Assembly: GCA_021018815.1 (NCBI GenBank) | Contig: JAITYX010000005.1 | Span: forward strand, 6,357,501-6,421,500 | Reading direction: 5' to 3' | Source: Talinum fruticosum | Lineage: Eukaryota > Streptophyta > Magnoliopsida > Caryophyllales > Talinaceae | Length of the DNA stretch: 64,000 nt | The notes under the pieces: generated by a model | The model's input: the letters and a program-made list of their open reading frames with translations, nothing else | Databases searched by the model: none | Told to the model about the DNA's origin: nothing | Shown: in pieces, positions 11,586 through 23,258 of the stretch | Layout of the letters: each line of letters starts with the position of its first letter | Numbering within the stretch: position 1 is the first letter of the stretch | Position numbers and translations under genes: made by a program

Positions 11586-11822
11586 CTATTCCTCTGTTTC
11601 ACACTACTTTTAACTTTTTTTTATTTTATAATATGTGTCACTTTACAATTCTAATGACATATTAATCACTATTTTACCAATTTTGTTTATATATTTTTTT
11701 TCTATTTATTTTTAATAAATCTTTGGGACATATTGATCTTTTAACACAAATTTTAATATAAATTTTATTTTTCTTAGTATTTTTTTATTGCTCAAAAATA
11801 AAAAATTATCGAATGTAGGGAG
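11586..11822. mobile_element. Stowaway-like MITE (Tc1/mariner type), degenerate
   Basis: The left end resembles ctattcctctgtttcac and the inverted right end atactccctacattcg, both variants of the plant Stowaway terminus (ctccctccgttcc). The right side is followed by TA. The length of ~237 bp fits the family. Confidence 0.5.
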
Positions 11823-13303
11823 TATTTATTATTATTAAGTGTTAAGTTTGAACAAGGTGAATAGCATTTGATGGTGAAAATCCACAAACAATCTTGCGGC
11901 TTTGATTGATTAATATTTAATACCCTTTAATTTATATGTACGCATTAAAGACTCAAATAGTAAATATATAAATATACACATCAACATCTTGGATTGTGAG
12001 TATGCTCTTTCAACACGGGATTTAGGGTTTGTGTTATCCTTAAAAGTAAATATTTTAGGTTTACTTAGTCTAACTAGTGATACATGATATTCGTTAATTT
12101 TCTTTTTAAAGAATGTACACACATATAATCTCTTATATAACTTGTATAGTCATATCTCTTCCATGCTGATCTACATAATTCAATAAATGACCAATTCATA
12201 AATTTCATATAAGATTGTTTAACTGAGGATATAATATAATAAAATTTGATGCAATAATTAAATTTCATGAATGTCCTCTATAAAATTTTTTAATTAAAAT
12301 TTTAACTGAGAAATACATGAGACACTTTTGCTTAGAAAATCATTCGACATTGACAAACATAATAAAATACAAAAGTACCAAAGAGCATATTTGTCTCATG
12401 ATTATGTTAGAGTGTAAATTTATTACTAGTACTTTAACCAATAACTTAAACTTTTAGATGATTTGATTTTTAAAAGTTTAAGTATTTAGTTAAGAAGTTG
12501 TTTCTTAAACATGATATTGATTAGTCTATTATATTTTTCTGAGCGAGAAGTCTCACATTTGAATCTAAGAAACCTCCATATTAATTATTGTAAAAGGCGA
12601 GAGGAGGGCCTTTTATTGCATCCGACTATAAACCTATTTCTGAATGTTCAATCATTAATTTAAACTTTTGGTTAAATTGGATCATGAACGTATTAGCAAA
12701 ATATTCATATCTAAATATCGAGTTTTAGGGTTCAATTGTTACTTTGTAATAATGTTGATTTTTTTGTTTGTGGTGGATTCTAAAAATAAGTAGAGTAATT
12801 TTTGTTTAGCATTTATTCAGCTATGACCTTATATATTTAGAATATCAATATTAATGATTAGACAATAATTTTTAAAATAAGGGTAATCGTTGGCTGGATA
12901 TCTGAAGACTTGAAATACATATGTGCTAAGGCTATGGTCATAACTGAAAAAACATGTTAGATTTTATTTACGTCAATATTTTGAGACTCCATCTCCACAT
13001 GAGAGAGAGAGCAATGTTCAATGTGTGGTTTATTTGAATGCACATAGACACAAAATTTTTCTTTTTTAACTTGTAATAAGTAATTATCATCAATATTTAA
13101 TTAAATTATTTATTAGTTATAATTTCTCATTTGTTCACAATCATCAGCACTGATTGACAGTCTTAAGCATTCATCAACATTTAGCACTTATCAGTATTAA
13201 TTAACAATAAGTACTTATGATAAGTTGTAAAATACAAGCAAGTGGAGAGGTAACTTTAAAAATTATAAGGATGACTGTGTTTCGTATACAAGTATAGTAT
13301 ATT

Positions 13304-14036
13304 AGCCTTATTTGGTAAAGAATTTTTGGCCTCAAAAAGTTTTTTCGGGGATAATTAGCTATTTGACATGGCTTAAAAATTAATTGGCTTATTTGGTAAA
13401 GAGTCTTTTTGTATTATGTTTTTATAACAAAAAACTCTTTTACAAAAACTTTTGAGAGAGATAATTGAAGTTATCATTTTGCCCATAACATTTGGATAAA
13501 ATCAAGCCCAAATTTAAGATTTTTTAGTTTATAATTTTTTACTTTTGGAACAAGGATGGTTGTGAATATTTAAATTAATATTTTTTATTTTAATATTTTT
13601 ATATTTTAATAAATATTTTAGTCTATTATAATAAATAAATAGTTGTCACATAAATATCAAATATATTATTAAAAATAAACTTAAAAACATATATGATAAA
13701 AATTAAACTTATATCAATAATAAACACAACATGTTCTTGAAACCAAAAGTTTGTAGAAGAAGGTATAATATAATTTTATATATCATATAATTCTTAATTA
13801 ATGTTGAAAAGAAATATGAATATGGAATAAAAACAATTACAATGTTTAAAATAATTAATGTAATTGAGTTATGAGCATAAATAGAATTTACCAAACAACT
13901 TTGTTAGAAATAATTAAATTTACCAAACATCTTTTCTATAAATAGTTAATGTAAATAATTAAGTCAAACAGTGAACATTTAACAACTAATACAAACAATT
14001 AATAACTAACGGTTAGCGAGATGAAGGCCAAATAGG
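13304..14036. mobile_element. Possible MITE (weak terminal repeats)
   Basis: Ends read agccttatttgg and, inverted, catcctatttgg. The segment repeatedly contains ttatttggtaaa and its complement. The terminal match is short and no target duplication was confirmed. Confidence 0.25.
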
Positions 14037-14306
14037 ATGATAGTAGAACTACTTACGATAATACATTTTGATCTCCTAGACCCCATAAAAGTAGGACGCA
14101 CAGTAGAAATTGTTGTTGTTGTTGTGCTATATTTTTGTAGGAATGACTTTATTTAAAAGCTAAAATTTATTTTAAATAATTTATTAGAAATTTTCAAATT
14201 CATAAATTTAATAATTATTTATTGTCTCCTAACTTTAAAAAATCATTTCAAAACACTTTGTTTATCATATCTTTGAAAAGAGACAGATATCACCCAAATA
14301 ACACTA

Positions 14307-14741
14307 AGGTCATACTCGGCAACGGTGTTTGGAGTAACATTTAATGTTTCAACTAAATCCAAACTCTAACCATCAAAATATTAATGTTCGATAAGGTATT
14401 GTTTCAACTAGCGTTTACGGTAGCTTATAACCATTTCATGTAGTGTTTCTCAAAAATTAGAATATTAGCTATTCACATTTAAATGTAGTGTTTTCTATTT
14501 TGTTGATAAAAATATTCCTTCATTAATTTATATTTGACAAATTATTTATATCCTTTTATGTCAATTTTCAATAATCAGCTAGTACAACCATTAAATTTAC
14601 CGAACATATTTCTTCAAAAGCTCAATTAAATAGTTATCTGCTAACAACTAAAATTTAACAATTATCTACTATCTAAACAAGTATCCGCTACATAAATAGT
14701 TATTCCATTACTCAAATAACTCATTACGTTGAACAAGACCT
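14307..14741. mobile_element. Possible hAT-type MITE (weak terminal repeats)
   Basis: Ends read aggtcatactcggcaacg and, inverted, aggtcttgttcaacgtaa. The ~435 bp interior is AT-rich and non-coding. No clear 8 bp duplication was seen. Confidence 0.3.
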
Positions 14742-16455
14742 AATACTTCAATCTAATTATTAGGTGTTGCAAGTTAATAGTTTCACTAATGAAATTTTAA
14801 TATAATTGTCAAGACCATATACTTAAATATGATCACACACCTCAAATTTAAATATGGTCACAAAAATTAGTATTTTTTAGTGAACATCTTTCTTATTATA
14901 TGGCCTCGACCTTTGCTCCTCTTTCATTGCCAAAAAAGGGGAAAAAGAAAAATCCTTATCAGATGTAATTTTTGTGCTTCGCTTCATAAGACTGCCCATC
15001 GTTGTCTTCTATTACACACGTGAACGTTTATATTGGAAAGCTTTTCAAAACCACACCTTTTTATTGAATTTCGGGGAAAAGTGAAAGTAATAACATGCAA
15101 AAATATGGTGAACATAATGCGAGAAAAAGGCCTTGCTTTTTCAATCACACTCTTAATGTGGGAGGTTAATCTTTTTGTGGCCAAGAACCAATTGAAAATG
15201 ACATTGGTTTTTAGGTTTGCTTTATGTTTTGAGATCTGAATTCGATGTGCTACTCTAATATTTTATCACTGAAAAAAAATATAAACTAATAGTGTATTCA
15301 ATTTATTGAATATATTGTTAGTTTAGATAATTTAGGTAGAACCGTTGTGAAAGGGTTACCTAAATTCTTTTTCTGTTTTTAACCCCGTTGTTAAAAACAA
15401 AAAAATAACCAATACATTCAATAGTATTAGTAGGATGTGACAATGAAAATTTTACGTTGCACTATGAAATTGCAGAACTTTAAGCAAAAAATTTGAACTT
15501 TTGGACACTAGAAATTTAATTTTTGAATACTAATAATCTAACTTTAGGGAGTGTTAGGATGATAATATACTAATATTGTTTCTTGAACCTCTAGAGGATT
15601 ACCTTGGAGTTAATTTTCAACATGTGAGCATCGAATTTTGAGCTTTGCGACTCATAAAAAAGCTTACATAATTGCTATTTTTAAACATATATACATTGGT
15701 AATTGGAATTATGTTCAATATTTTGTTTTTGTTTATGCAGATGATGTAAGCAACTTAAACAAAAACTTCATCACTACCTCTTAGAATTTCTCGGTAGTTT
15801 TAATTGATTGCATGTGCAACTTCTTGCTATTCATCTACTTTCAATATGTCTTATTTCTTATATCATAATCCTTACGAGAGTATCGCCAAAATTATTGAAT
15901 ATTATCTTTACAAAATTATTTGTGCCATAATTGACTAGTAGACACTTTTACTCATTAATTTATTAAGATGTTACCTTACTTATTTATACGTACATCATGT
16001 AATTATTGCCTTTACTTTTTCAAACTGCTATATATGTGTGATAACCAAGTTAATATGTAATCAAATTAATAAATAAAACATCATTGACTTTGTGTTATAT
16101 ATATATATAGAGAGAGAGAGAGAGATCAAGGCAGTATATTAGATTTTCTTTATACTTTATTTGGATATGTTTTTATACTATCAACTATTCTGTTGATTTT
16201 TTCCTTTTATATATAAATCAAGACTATTTAAATCTAGAATTGTGATATTCAAAAACTCTAAAGACAACTCTCCTACGTTGATCCAAATATATGTAAGAAG
16301 TGACAAAAAGATACATACATTCATTGACCTACAAAGAGATGGTGCACATATTATATGTAATTAATAGTTTGAAACTTATTATATGAGTTTTTGACAAGTA
16401 TAATACCATGACAAGTTAGGTCACTCTTTATGGTAACCTGGAAAGGACATTTTGA

Positions 16456-18133
16456 CACTAGCTAGGGGGTTGCAGCCCTAGCCAATATCTGATTGGTGAA
16501 GGAGCAAAAAAGGGCATTTTAAAGTTAAGTCTTTAAATTTATAACTTTCCATGTATGGCTAAATTAGGTCATTTTCATTGAATTTTCCTATATTCTCTCA
16601 ATGCATGCTTGGCCACCAACTTTAATTGTATTAGTTGAAACCATGCTAGCTTCCACATTTGGTGGAGCATTATCAAGTAAATTAAGGAGGCCAAGCAATT
16701 AACTTTATGAAATCATACCCAATTCTACAAAATGATTCATTGATTGTATACATTAGTTGGATAAATTCCCAGTAATTGATAACTTATTAAAGCATTGAAA
16801 ATCTTTTCTTAACTGGCACTGAATTCTTATAAATCCAATCAAACATTTAATTCCATTGTAAGTTTAACTTACCACGTCACTTTTCCAACTAGTCTCCGCC
16901 CATAAAACTCGGTGATGTTCGATATTGAAAAATGGTGTCAAAATTTATTTTGTTCATGACTAAGAAAAAGTTTGTATTATTTTTGTGCAATACCCTCAAA
17001 GTTCATATTAATTATTAGCATCCAAAAAATTTTTTTATTTTCAATGGAAAATTAAGTAACTATTATTTATTATAATGGGTAAAACTTGGAAACACATATA
17101 ATGCAGCAAGTGTATATAAGTACACCTCCACTCCTTAATACTCCTCAATAGGAATACCATCTTTGATAATTTGGGATCTTGAATAGGACCCAAATGTGTC
17201 TTTAGTTAGTATAGTAGATATATCTTTTGTTCTATTTTTCCTCCTTCAACTTGGGGTTCTTGTCTACCATACTTGTCAAATATTTTTGATTAATCATAAA
17301 TAAATTTTTTTGGTTGTTTAATAAACAGTGCTTAACTTCCTCAAAGGTGAATTTTGTTTTGTTTAAATGTCATCTCATTCGTCAGAGACTTGAATTTGAA
17401 TTCTTACTATATTTTTGTTTTTCTGCCTCTCTTCACACCAAAAAATAAAAAAAAATATGTAATTTAATTATACTATTCTAATAAATGTAAGCTACATTTA
17501 TATAAACAAACACTCAATTCCTATTTTGTATACTTTAATTTCCTTTGTTAATAATATTGGTTTCACATATTGTACTATATAAAATAATGCACATTTGTGA
17601 TTATCAGTTGAATGAATTGATATATCTCTCAATATTGTTGATAGAGATCTAGATTTGAATCCTGCATATATCTAATTCGTGTATAAAAAAAAAAGTAATG
17701 CATATTTAGCCAACAATATTAAAATACGACACATATAGTATATGATTACGTAAGCAAATGGTTTTGTGGGAAAAAATAAAGTTACTGGTTTTCTTTTATA
17801 TTCATTGTCCTCATCAGAAGTGACTGTTGCTCCATATATTAACCTAAAAACTTAACAAATCATTTTGCGAAATTGGGTGTGATTTCATAAAGTTTCATGC
17901 ATTGTTTCTTAATTTACTATTTGGTAATGCTCCACTAAGTTTGGAAGGTAGCATGGTGGCTCCAACAAAACATAAGTTGTTGTCCAAACTCGCATGGAGG
18001 GAATATAGGAAGTTTGATGAAAATGACCTAAGTTAGCCATAGATGGAAAATTGTAAAGAGAGACCTAACTTTGGAACGTTCTTTTGTTTCTTCAATAGCC
18101 AAATATTGCCCTAGAGATTCAATATCCTTAGTG
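16456..18133. mobile_element. Non-autonomous CACTA-type element with long inverted arms and TGA target duplication
   Basis: The segment begins CACTAGCTAGG and its other end, inverted, begins CACTAAGGATA. It is flanked on both sides by TGA (16453-16455 and 18134-18136). CACTA termini with a 3 bp target duplication define the En/Spm (CMC) superfamily. The two ends are inverted copies over about 285 bp (16456 to ~16740 versus ~17855 to 18133). Shared blocks include ctagg/gccaatat, aaagttnggtct, atggctaanttaggtcattttcat, accatgct and gtggagcatta, ending with aactttatgaaatca and acccaatt. The ~1.1 kb centre is AT-rich with no transposase. Most CACTA elements have only 10-30 bp terminal repeats plus short subterminal repeats, so these arms are unusually long. 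Confidence 0.65.
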
Positions 18134-18136
18134 TGA

Positions 18137-21100
18137 AGTGTGCTTTTCAATTTATCATAAAGAGAGCTGATTAAGATTATCTTCGAGAATGTTAGAGGCA
18201 CCTTTTATTACCTAGCTAGACAGATCCTACGTTCACATTTAAGAAGAAGTATTTTCTTTATGAAAATCAAAAGTATCTATTATAACTAAAGTAAACCTTT
18301 AAATCCCTTTACAAGAGCATAATACGTCTGTCCTTGTTAAAAAAAGTTAATATTGCAAAGAGAAACTTAATCTTTTTAAAGACCTGTTCGAATTGATATA
18401 TATATATCAATATCTATTTCTGTTTTTTGTTAATTTCTACTCGTTTATTTATGTTCGTTTTTTTCATTTTTACTCATTTCAACTAATTATTTTTATTCAT
18501 TTATGTTCTTTCTATCGGTCATTTAAAACTAAGTCCTAAGTTATCATAATTGATAAGAAATATGCAAGCTGAGTATGTTGTAGTATTAAATAAAGTAATC
18601 AATGATAAAAAATGTGTAGGACATCATATAAAACCCGACAGATCGGTATTTTAAATAATTAATTACTATTATAGAAAAGAGTTGTTGATTGCTCTGTTGA
18701 TAATGTCCTATATTAGCAAACTTTATAAGTGGTATGTGAAAAGTATATAATAAGATATTAAATTAGTTGTGTGAGTGCTAATTAGCTGGTGACACTTACA
18801 GGACCATCATTCTTCCACAATTCTAATTAACAACGAACGTAGTATTTTCTCACAATTCTAGTAAGATTACAAGTTTCTCTCAAGGCGTGCTATAATCAAA
18901 CTTGGCTCAACCCACTCTAAATGAAATACTGTGCGGGTTGACACAATACACAAAAAGGTTAGAAGCTTGAGACAAACTTGATTAAGAAAGTTTAAGAAAA
19001 CAGAGTGACCTACTTTTCTCATCATAATATTCTCGCTAATTTTACAACATTGCCTAGAACTACCATACTCTCCTCTTATAATTATGGTTTTTAAATTTTT
19101 TTCCTTTTTTTACAAATGATAAAAGGGCTTGTAAGTAATATCAAAAAATCATATACCATTTAATAATTAAAACTCTCAACATAAATAATCGACAAATATT
19201 TCACCAAAAAATGACTGCTAATGAGATTGAGTAGTATAAGAAAATTATGTAAACTCTATAAGAGCATTTGCCTTTATTTCTTAAGCAACCTTCCCTACGG
19301 ACATCGTGTAAGAAAAAGTGAACTATGAAAATTACACGTAAGATCTCAACTCATAAAGTCTCTGAAAGTTATAGTCAAATATTTGAATTTAAAACTCATC
19401 TATACTTATATTTCCGGCTCATTTAAAACAAAAAAAAATATATAGCAATAATAAAGGGGGAGAATCTTTGTGAAGTGGTTGACTGATTGGCCAAATTGGT
19501 GAAGGTACCTAGTTCTGAGTAGAACACAGGGGAAGCACTAGGGTTTGGCAGAGTTGAAAATGGAACTAAAACCTTGATTGGATTTCATTGTCAACATTCC
19601 ATTTGCACAGAATTAAATGACAAGCCAGAAAAAGAAAAACAATAAGAATGATTAGAAAAATCCCACTAACTTGGAGCTTAATTAATTTGGGGAACACATG
19701 CATCGTAAGAATCCCATTGTTTTTAATTTTATAAACCACGCACGCCCACATTATCACTCACTCCAGCCCAATGTGTGTGTGCCTACTCTATCGCCTTGGT
19801 CAACCTATTCATGGACAATTGGACTTAGGAAACACAAAACACAACACGGCATTCTTAATTATTTGAAGAAATATACTATCTAATAAGTTTTGATCTACAA
19901 CTACCATAGTCACTTGAAAGTAGACTGAAAATTCAAATTAAAACGATTCTAAACCTAACTGAAAATTCTTACAAAATTATTTACTTTTTTTAAAAAAAAT
20001 TATTGAATTAAATATTAGTTAATTCAAAGTCAATCCTACTTGAAAATCACTTAACCTAAAACCAATGTAAACGAAATTGCATGTGACTTAATATGATGAG
20101 GTTAACCCCTCCTATTCTCAAACTGAACAACTTGTTTGCTAAACCTAACAAACAAAAGTTTGATTTTACGTTCCCCATTGAATTGTAATAGTATTGCTTA
20201 TTCGTGACTTCTCATAATCAGAAATAAAAATAAAAAATCTTACTCTAGATGTTAAAAGATATGGTCTTTAATACATTTATTTTTTAGAGACCAATACTCC
20301 TATACTACGAGAAAAGGCTAATCTTCGACAAAATCTTCAGTAATAATAGCTCTAACATAGAGGGGCTAGGCTTATTTAGGTTAAGTCTATTTCTATCTCT
20401 TTGATTTGAGTAATGGAGTAGCTCATTTTTGAAAAAAAGTTTAAAGAAGGATGTAATTCCTATATGATGGCGAGTATTTAAGATAAAAGTCGTTCAAATG
20501 AATACATTTTCGAGGATTCAAATTTATATATTTCCTTCTTAATATGGTGAGATCGCTACCATCTCTCAACCGGCATTTTGTTGGTCGGAGTAGCTCGTCA
20601 TTTTGGTAATATGTAGATAAAAGCCCTAATATTTATTCAATCTCTAACAAAATCATTTCATACAAGTAGTGGCAAATTTTCAACCTTTCATCACCTTAAT
20701 TATCTTTTCATTTTGTTTTTTTTTTTTTGTGGTTGTGGAGTGAATTAAATTGTAGTCCACTTAATTCATTTCGTTTTTCCACAAGAATTTCTTTCTTATT
20801 CTACGAGTTTGATTATTGCGCTTGCAAGAATATTAATTTGGTCCGATAAAAAGGAATATCAATTTGGATGTTAAATATGTTTTTCCAGCCACATCTATGA
20901 ATTACTGTAAGAATTTCCACTGCCAAAGATGTAATTTGTCTTTAAAAATTGACCTTTGCAAGACTAGAGAATATGTCCTGACTTTGAAATGAAGTGGAAT
21001 ATTAATAATTGAGAATTTTTTATTAGCATGTGTACACACACAACACCCAAAAAAAAAAAAAAAGAAAACAGAAACGAAGGTATATGAAGTATAGTCACTT

Positions 21101-22110
21101 AATAATGAGTAATTAGTTACCCCATAACTATTTAAAGTCACCTTTAAATATAACATGTCTTATAACATCTTCACAATAAAACAGTCGCACATAAAATTTT
21201 TTTAGCAACAAGGGGGTAATTATATTATTCTAAACTTAAAAATTACAAATTATAATAATAGTCTTTCAATGCCAGATTTAAAGTAACATCCGAAGCTGTC
21301 CTCACGCCCAACTCGAGTAGACGACTCTCATATTAAGATGAGCTAAAAATATACTACCGTATTCACTTAAAATTTCAAGTCAAATTCAAAAATTTGTCCT
21401 TATAATTTTGATATAAAAAAGTCACAAAATCTTCTGAAATTCAAGAATTTCAAAAATTATACTAGTGAAAAATGGAACTTCTTCAACAATTGGAATAAAA
21501 ATGTGATACAGCAAACACTGATATTTGATAGGATAGGATGGGGGTACACAAAGCAAGTGGTCGTGGTGTAGATTTTGACAATGCCCTAATCTAACATCTT
21601 GTTCTAACTTTTGCAAGTAATTTTCGACATGTAGAAATAATTTGTCATATTATCATTCATTAATATAACTGATAAAATTTTTATTAGTTGTTATTCGAAA
21701 ATAAATTTTGAATTTCACCTATATTAATTTTTGAATCTTTATATGTAAAAAAAAGTATTTATTTATTTTATTATTCTAGACATATTTTATTGATTAAACA
21801 TACATATATATTTTTAATCAAATAAACGTACATTAAGCATATATCATTTAACCAATACAATCACTACAAATAATAAGTAGTATTGTATTCATTATATATT
21901 CATCACCCATCATAATAAATATTTGTACTATATTAATTAATTATTATCATTATAATATATACACTGCCATCTGCCAAGTGGTATAGCGACTAGGCTATTT
22001 GTTTTTTTTTTTTTTAAATAACAGCATGACGACCAAAAAAAATTTCTATTTCAAAGAACAATTTCCTAAAAGAAAAAATGATAAGAACAGCAACGTATTC
22101 ATATGAAATG
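18137..22110. other. Gene-free AT-rich intergenic DNA upstream of the K+ channel
   Basis: No exon or RNA gene recognised. 18390-18510 shares a run of T-rich words (tatttctgtttttt, ttatttatgttcg, actcatttcaacta) with 25105-25240 in the channel's first intron, suggesting a dispersed repeat. At about 21965-22020 a tRNA-like phrase (gccaagtggtatagcgac) precedes a T run and may be a SINE scrap. Confidence 0.5.
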
Positions 22111-22117
22111 AGAACCG

Positions 22118-22124
22118 TATAAAT
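22118..22124 (+). promoter_or_regulatory. Probable TATA box of the K+ channel gene
   Basis: TATAAAT lies about 320 bp before the first candidate ATG (22437). A CT-rich stretch of leader type follows (ttccctccttcctc, ctctctcctcttttctct). Inferred from position and composition only. Confidence 0.45.
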
Positions 22125-22436
22125 CTCCGTCTTCCCTCCTTCCTCAACTTACAGTTGCACCTCCTTCTCTACCTATTTTCTCTATCTACTTTCTCTCTCC
22201 TCTTTTCTCTGTCACTTGCTAGTTGAGGAAGGGCGAGTTGTTGATTAGTTGTGCTGCACTTCAACAAAGGAAAATACCAGTTTGTTCTCCCGTGATCCTC
22301 TCGGCCACGCATTTTCTCTCTCCTCTTTTTATTGCTTTAATTTAATTCAATTTATATCGGAAAACCAATTGTGAGGTCAGATTCTTCCCCGATCAACTTC
22401 AATTCTTTACTTTTTTATCCATTTTTTCGATTCTCG

Positions 22437-22833
22437 ATGGATTACTGTAATTGTACTTGCTTCGAAGATGGATTGACTGACGAGATTCGTTCTTTTATGG
22501 GAGTGAAGAAGAAGAAGAAGATGACGCCGAAGAAGATAGCTCGGATGCTCACAGGAAAGACGACAATGTCTTTGAATCGGAATCACGGCGGGGAGGCGAC
22601 GGAGAGGAGAGAGAAGAAGGATCAACATCGTCTTCTTCTTCCTCTAACATTCGAGAAGAGGATTTTGTGGTGGAGAAGCCGACGGAGAGGCTGAGCTCGT
22701 CGAGAGGAAGCCGATTGAATTTGTTGACGCACGAGTTAGGGTACGAGTCGACTGGGAGGAAGTTCAGCAGCGAGAATCTGCTCGCCGGAATCAAGGATCT
22801 CACCCATGGCCTCGTCATTCATCCTGACAACAG
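22437..22833 (+). CDS. K+ channel exon 1: acidic N-terminus, start unclear
   Basis: The frame that splices correctly into exon 2 reads SRGSRLNLLTHELG, then a segment ending GLVIHPDNR, matching the conserved pre-S1 region of SKOR-type channels. Upstream it is Glu/Asp/Ser-rich (a run of five Glu, then DDAEEDSS). This frame is closed by TGA at 22478 and contains no ATG. The ATGs at 22437 and 22497 lie in a frame one base out. A single extra G in the ggg at 22499-22501 would link them. The exon was identified by homology although exon 2 lies 5.6 kb away. Confidence 0.8.
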
Positions 22834-23222
22834 GTATGCGCCGTAACCGTACTTCTTCAACTTTCTCTCTCCTCCTCCTCACCTGATTTTTTAATTTTTC
22901 TTTGGGCGATTTTCAAGCGACTTAGAATTTAATCAAACCAGTTGATTTTGATTGATTAGTACTTCTGGAAAATGATTTTCCGATGATTAAATTAAATTAA
23001 ATTGATTGAATTACTTTTGTCGCCGCCTAATGAAAAACATAGCGTCAAGGAGCGATCGTGGAGGTTTTTGCTGTCCCCGTAATTGGCGGTTGTGAAAATT
23101 ACTTCAAGAGGATCATCTGATTGGGTGTTTGGATATGATGAACTACGCCAGCCATAAAAAAAATACATTCTAGAGATTAACAAGGAAACAAAAAAATTTT
23201 AAAATGAGAAGGGGAAGAGGAA

Positions 23223-23258
<36 letters not shown>

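Larger units (their letters stand above)
10931..16452. other. Gene-free AT-rich intergenic DNA
   Basis: Apart from the MITE-like segments listed separately, no exon, RNA gene or domain is recognisable. Short frames such as the pair at 14984-15239 have no support. A short (TA)n(GA)n microsatellite lies at about 16099-16127. Confidence 0.6.

Noticed and set aside
14984..15239. Overlapping 66- and 68-codon frames on opposite strands
   Set aside because: No motif, homologue or codon bias, in gene-free AT-rich DNA; probably chance.
22371..22694. 107-codon lysine-rich frame as an independent gene
   Set aside because: It begins at GTG and reads the acidic part of channel exon 1 in the wrong frame; the frame with conserved SKOR-type residues overlaps it.
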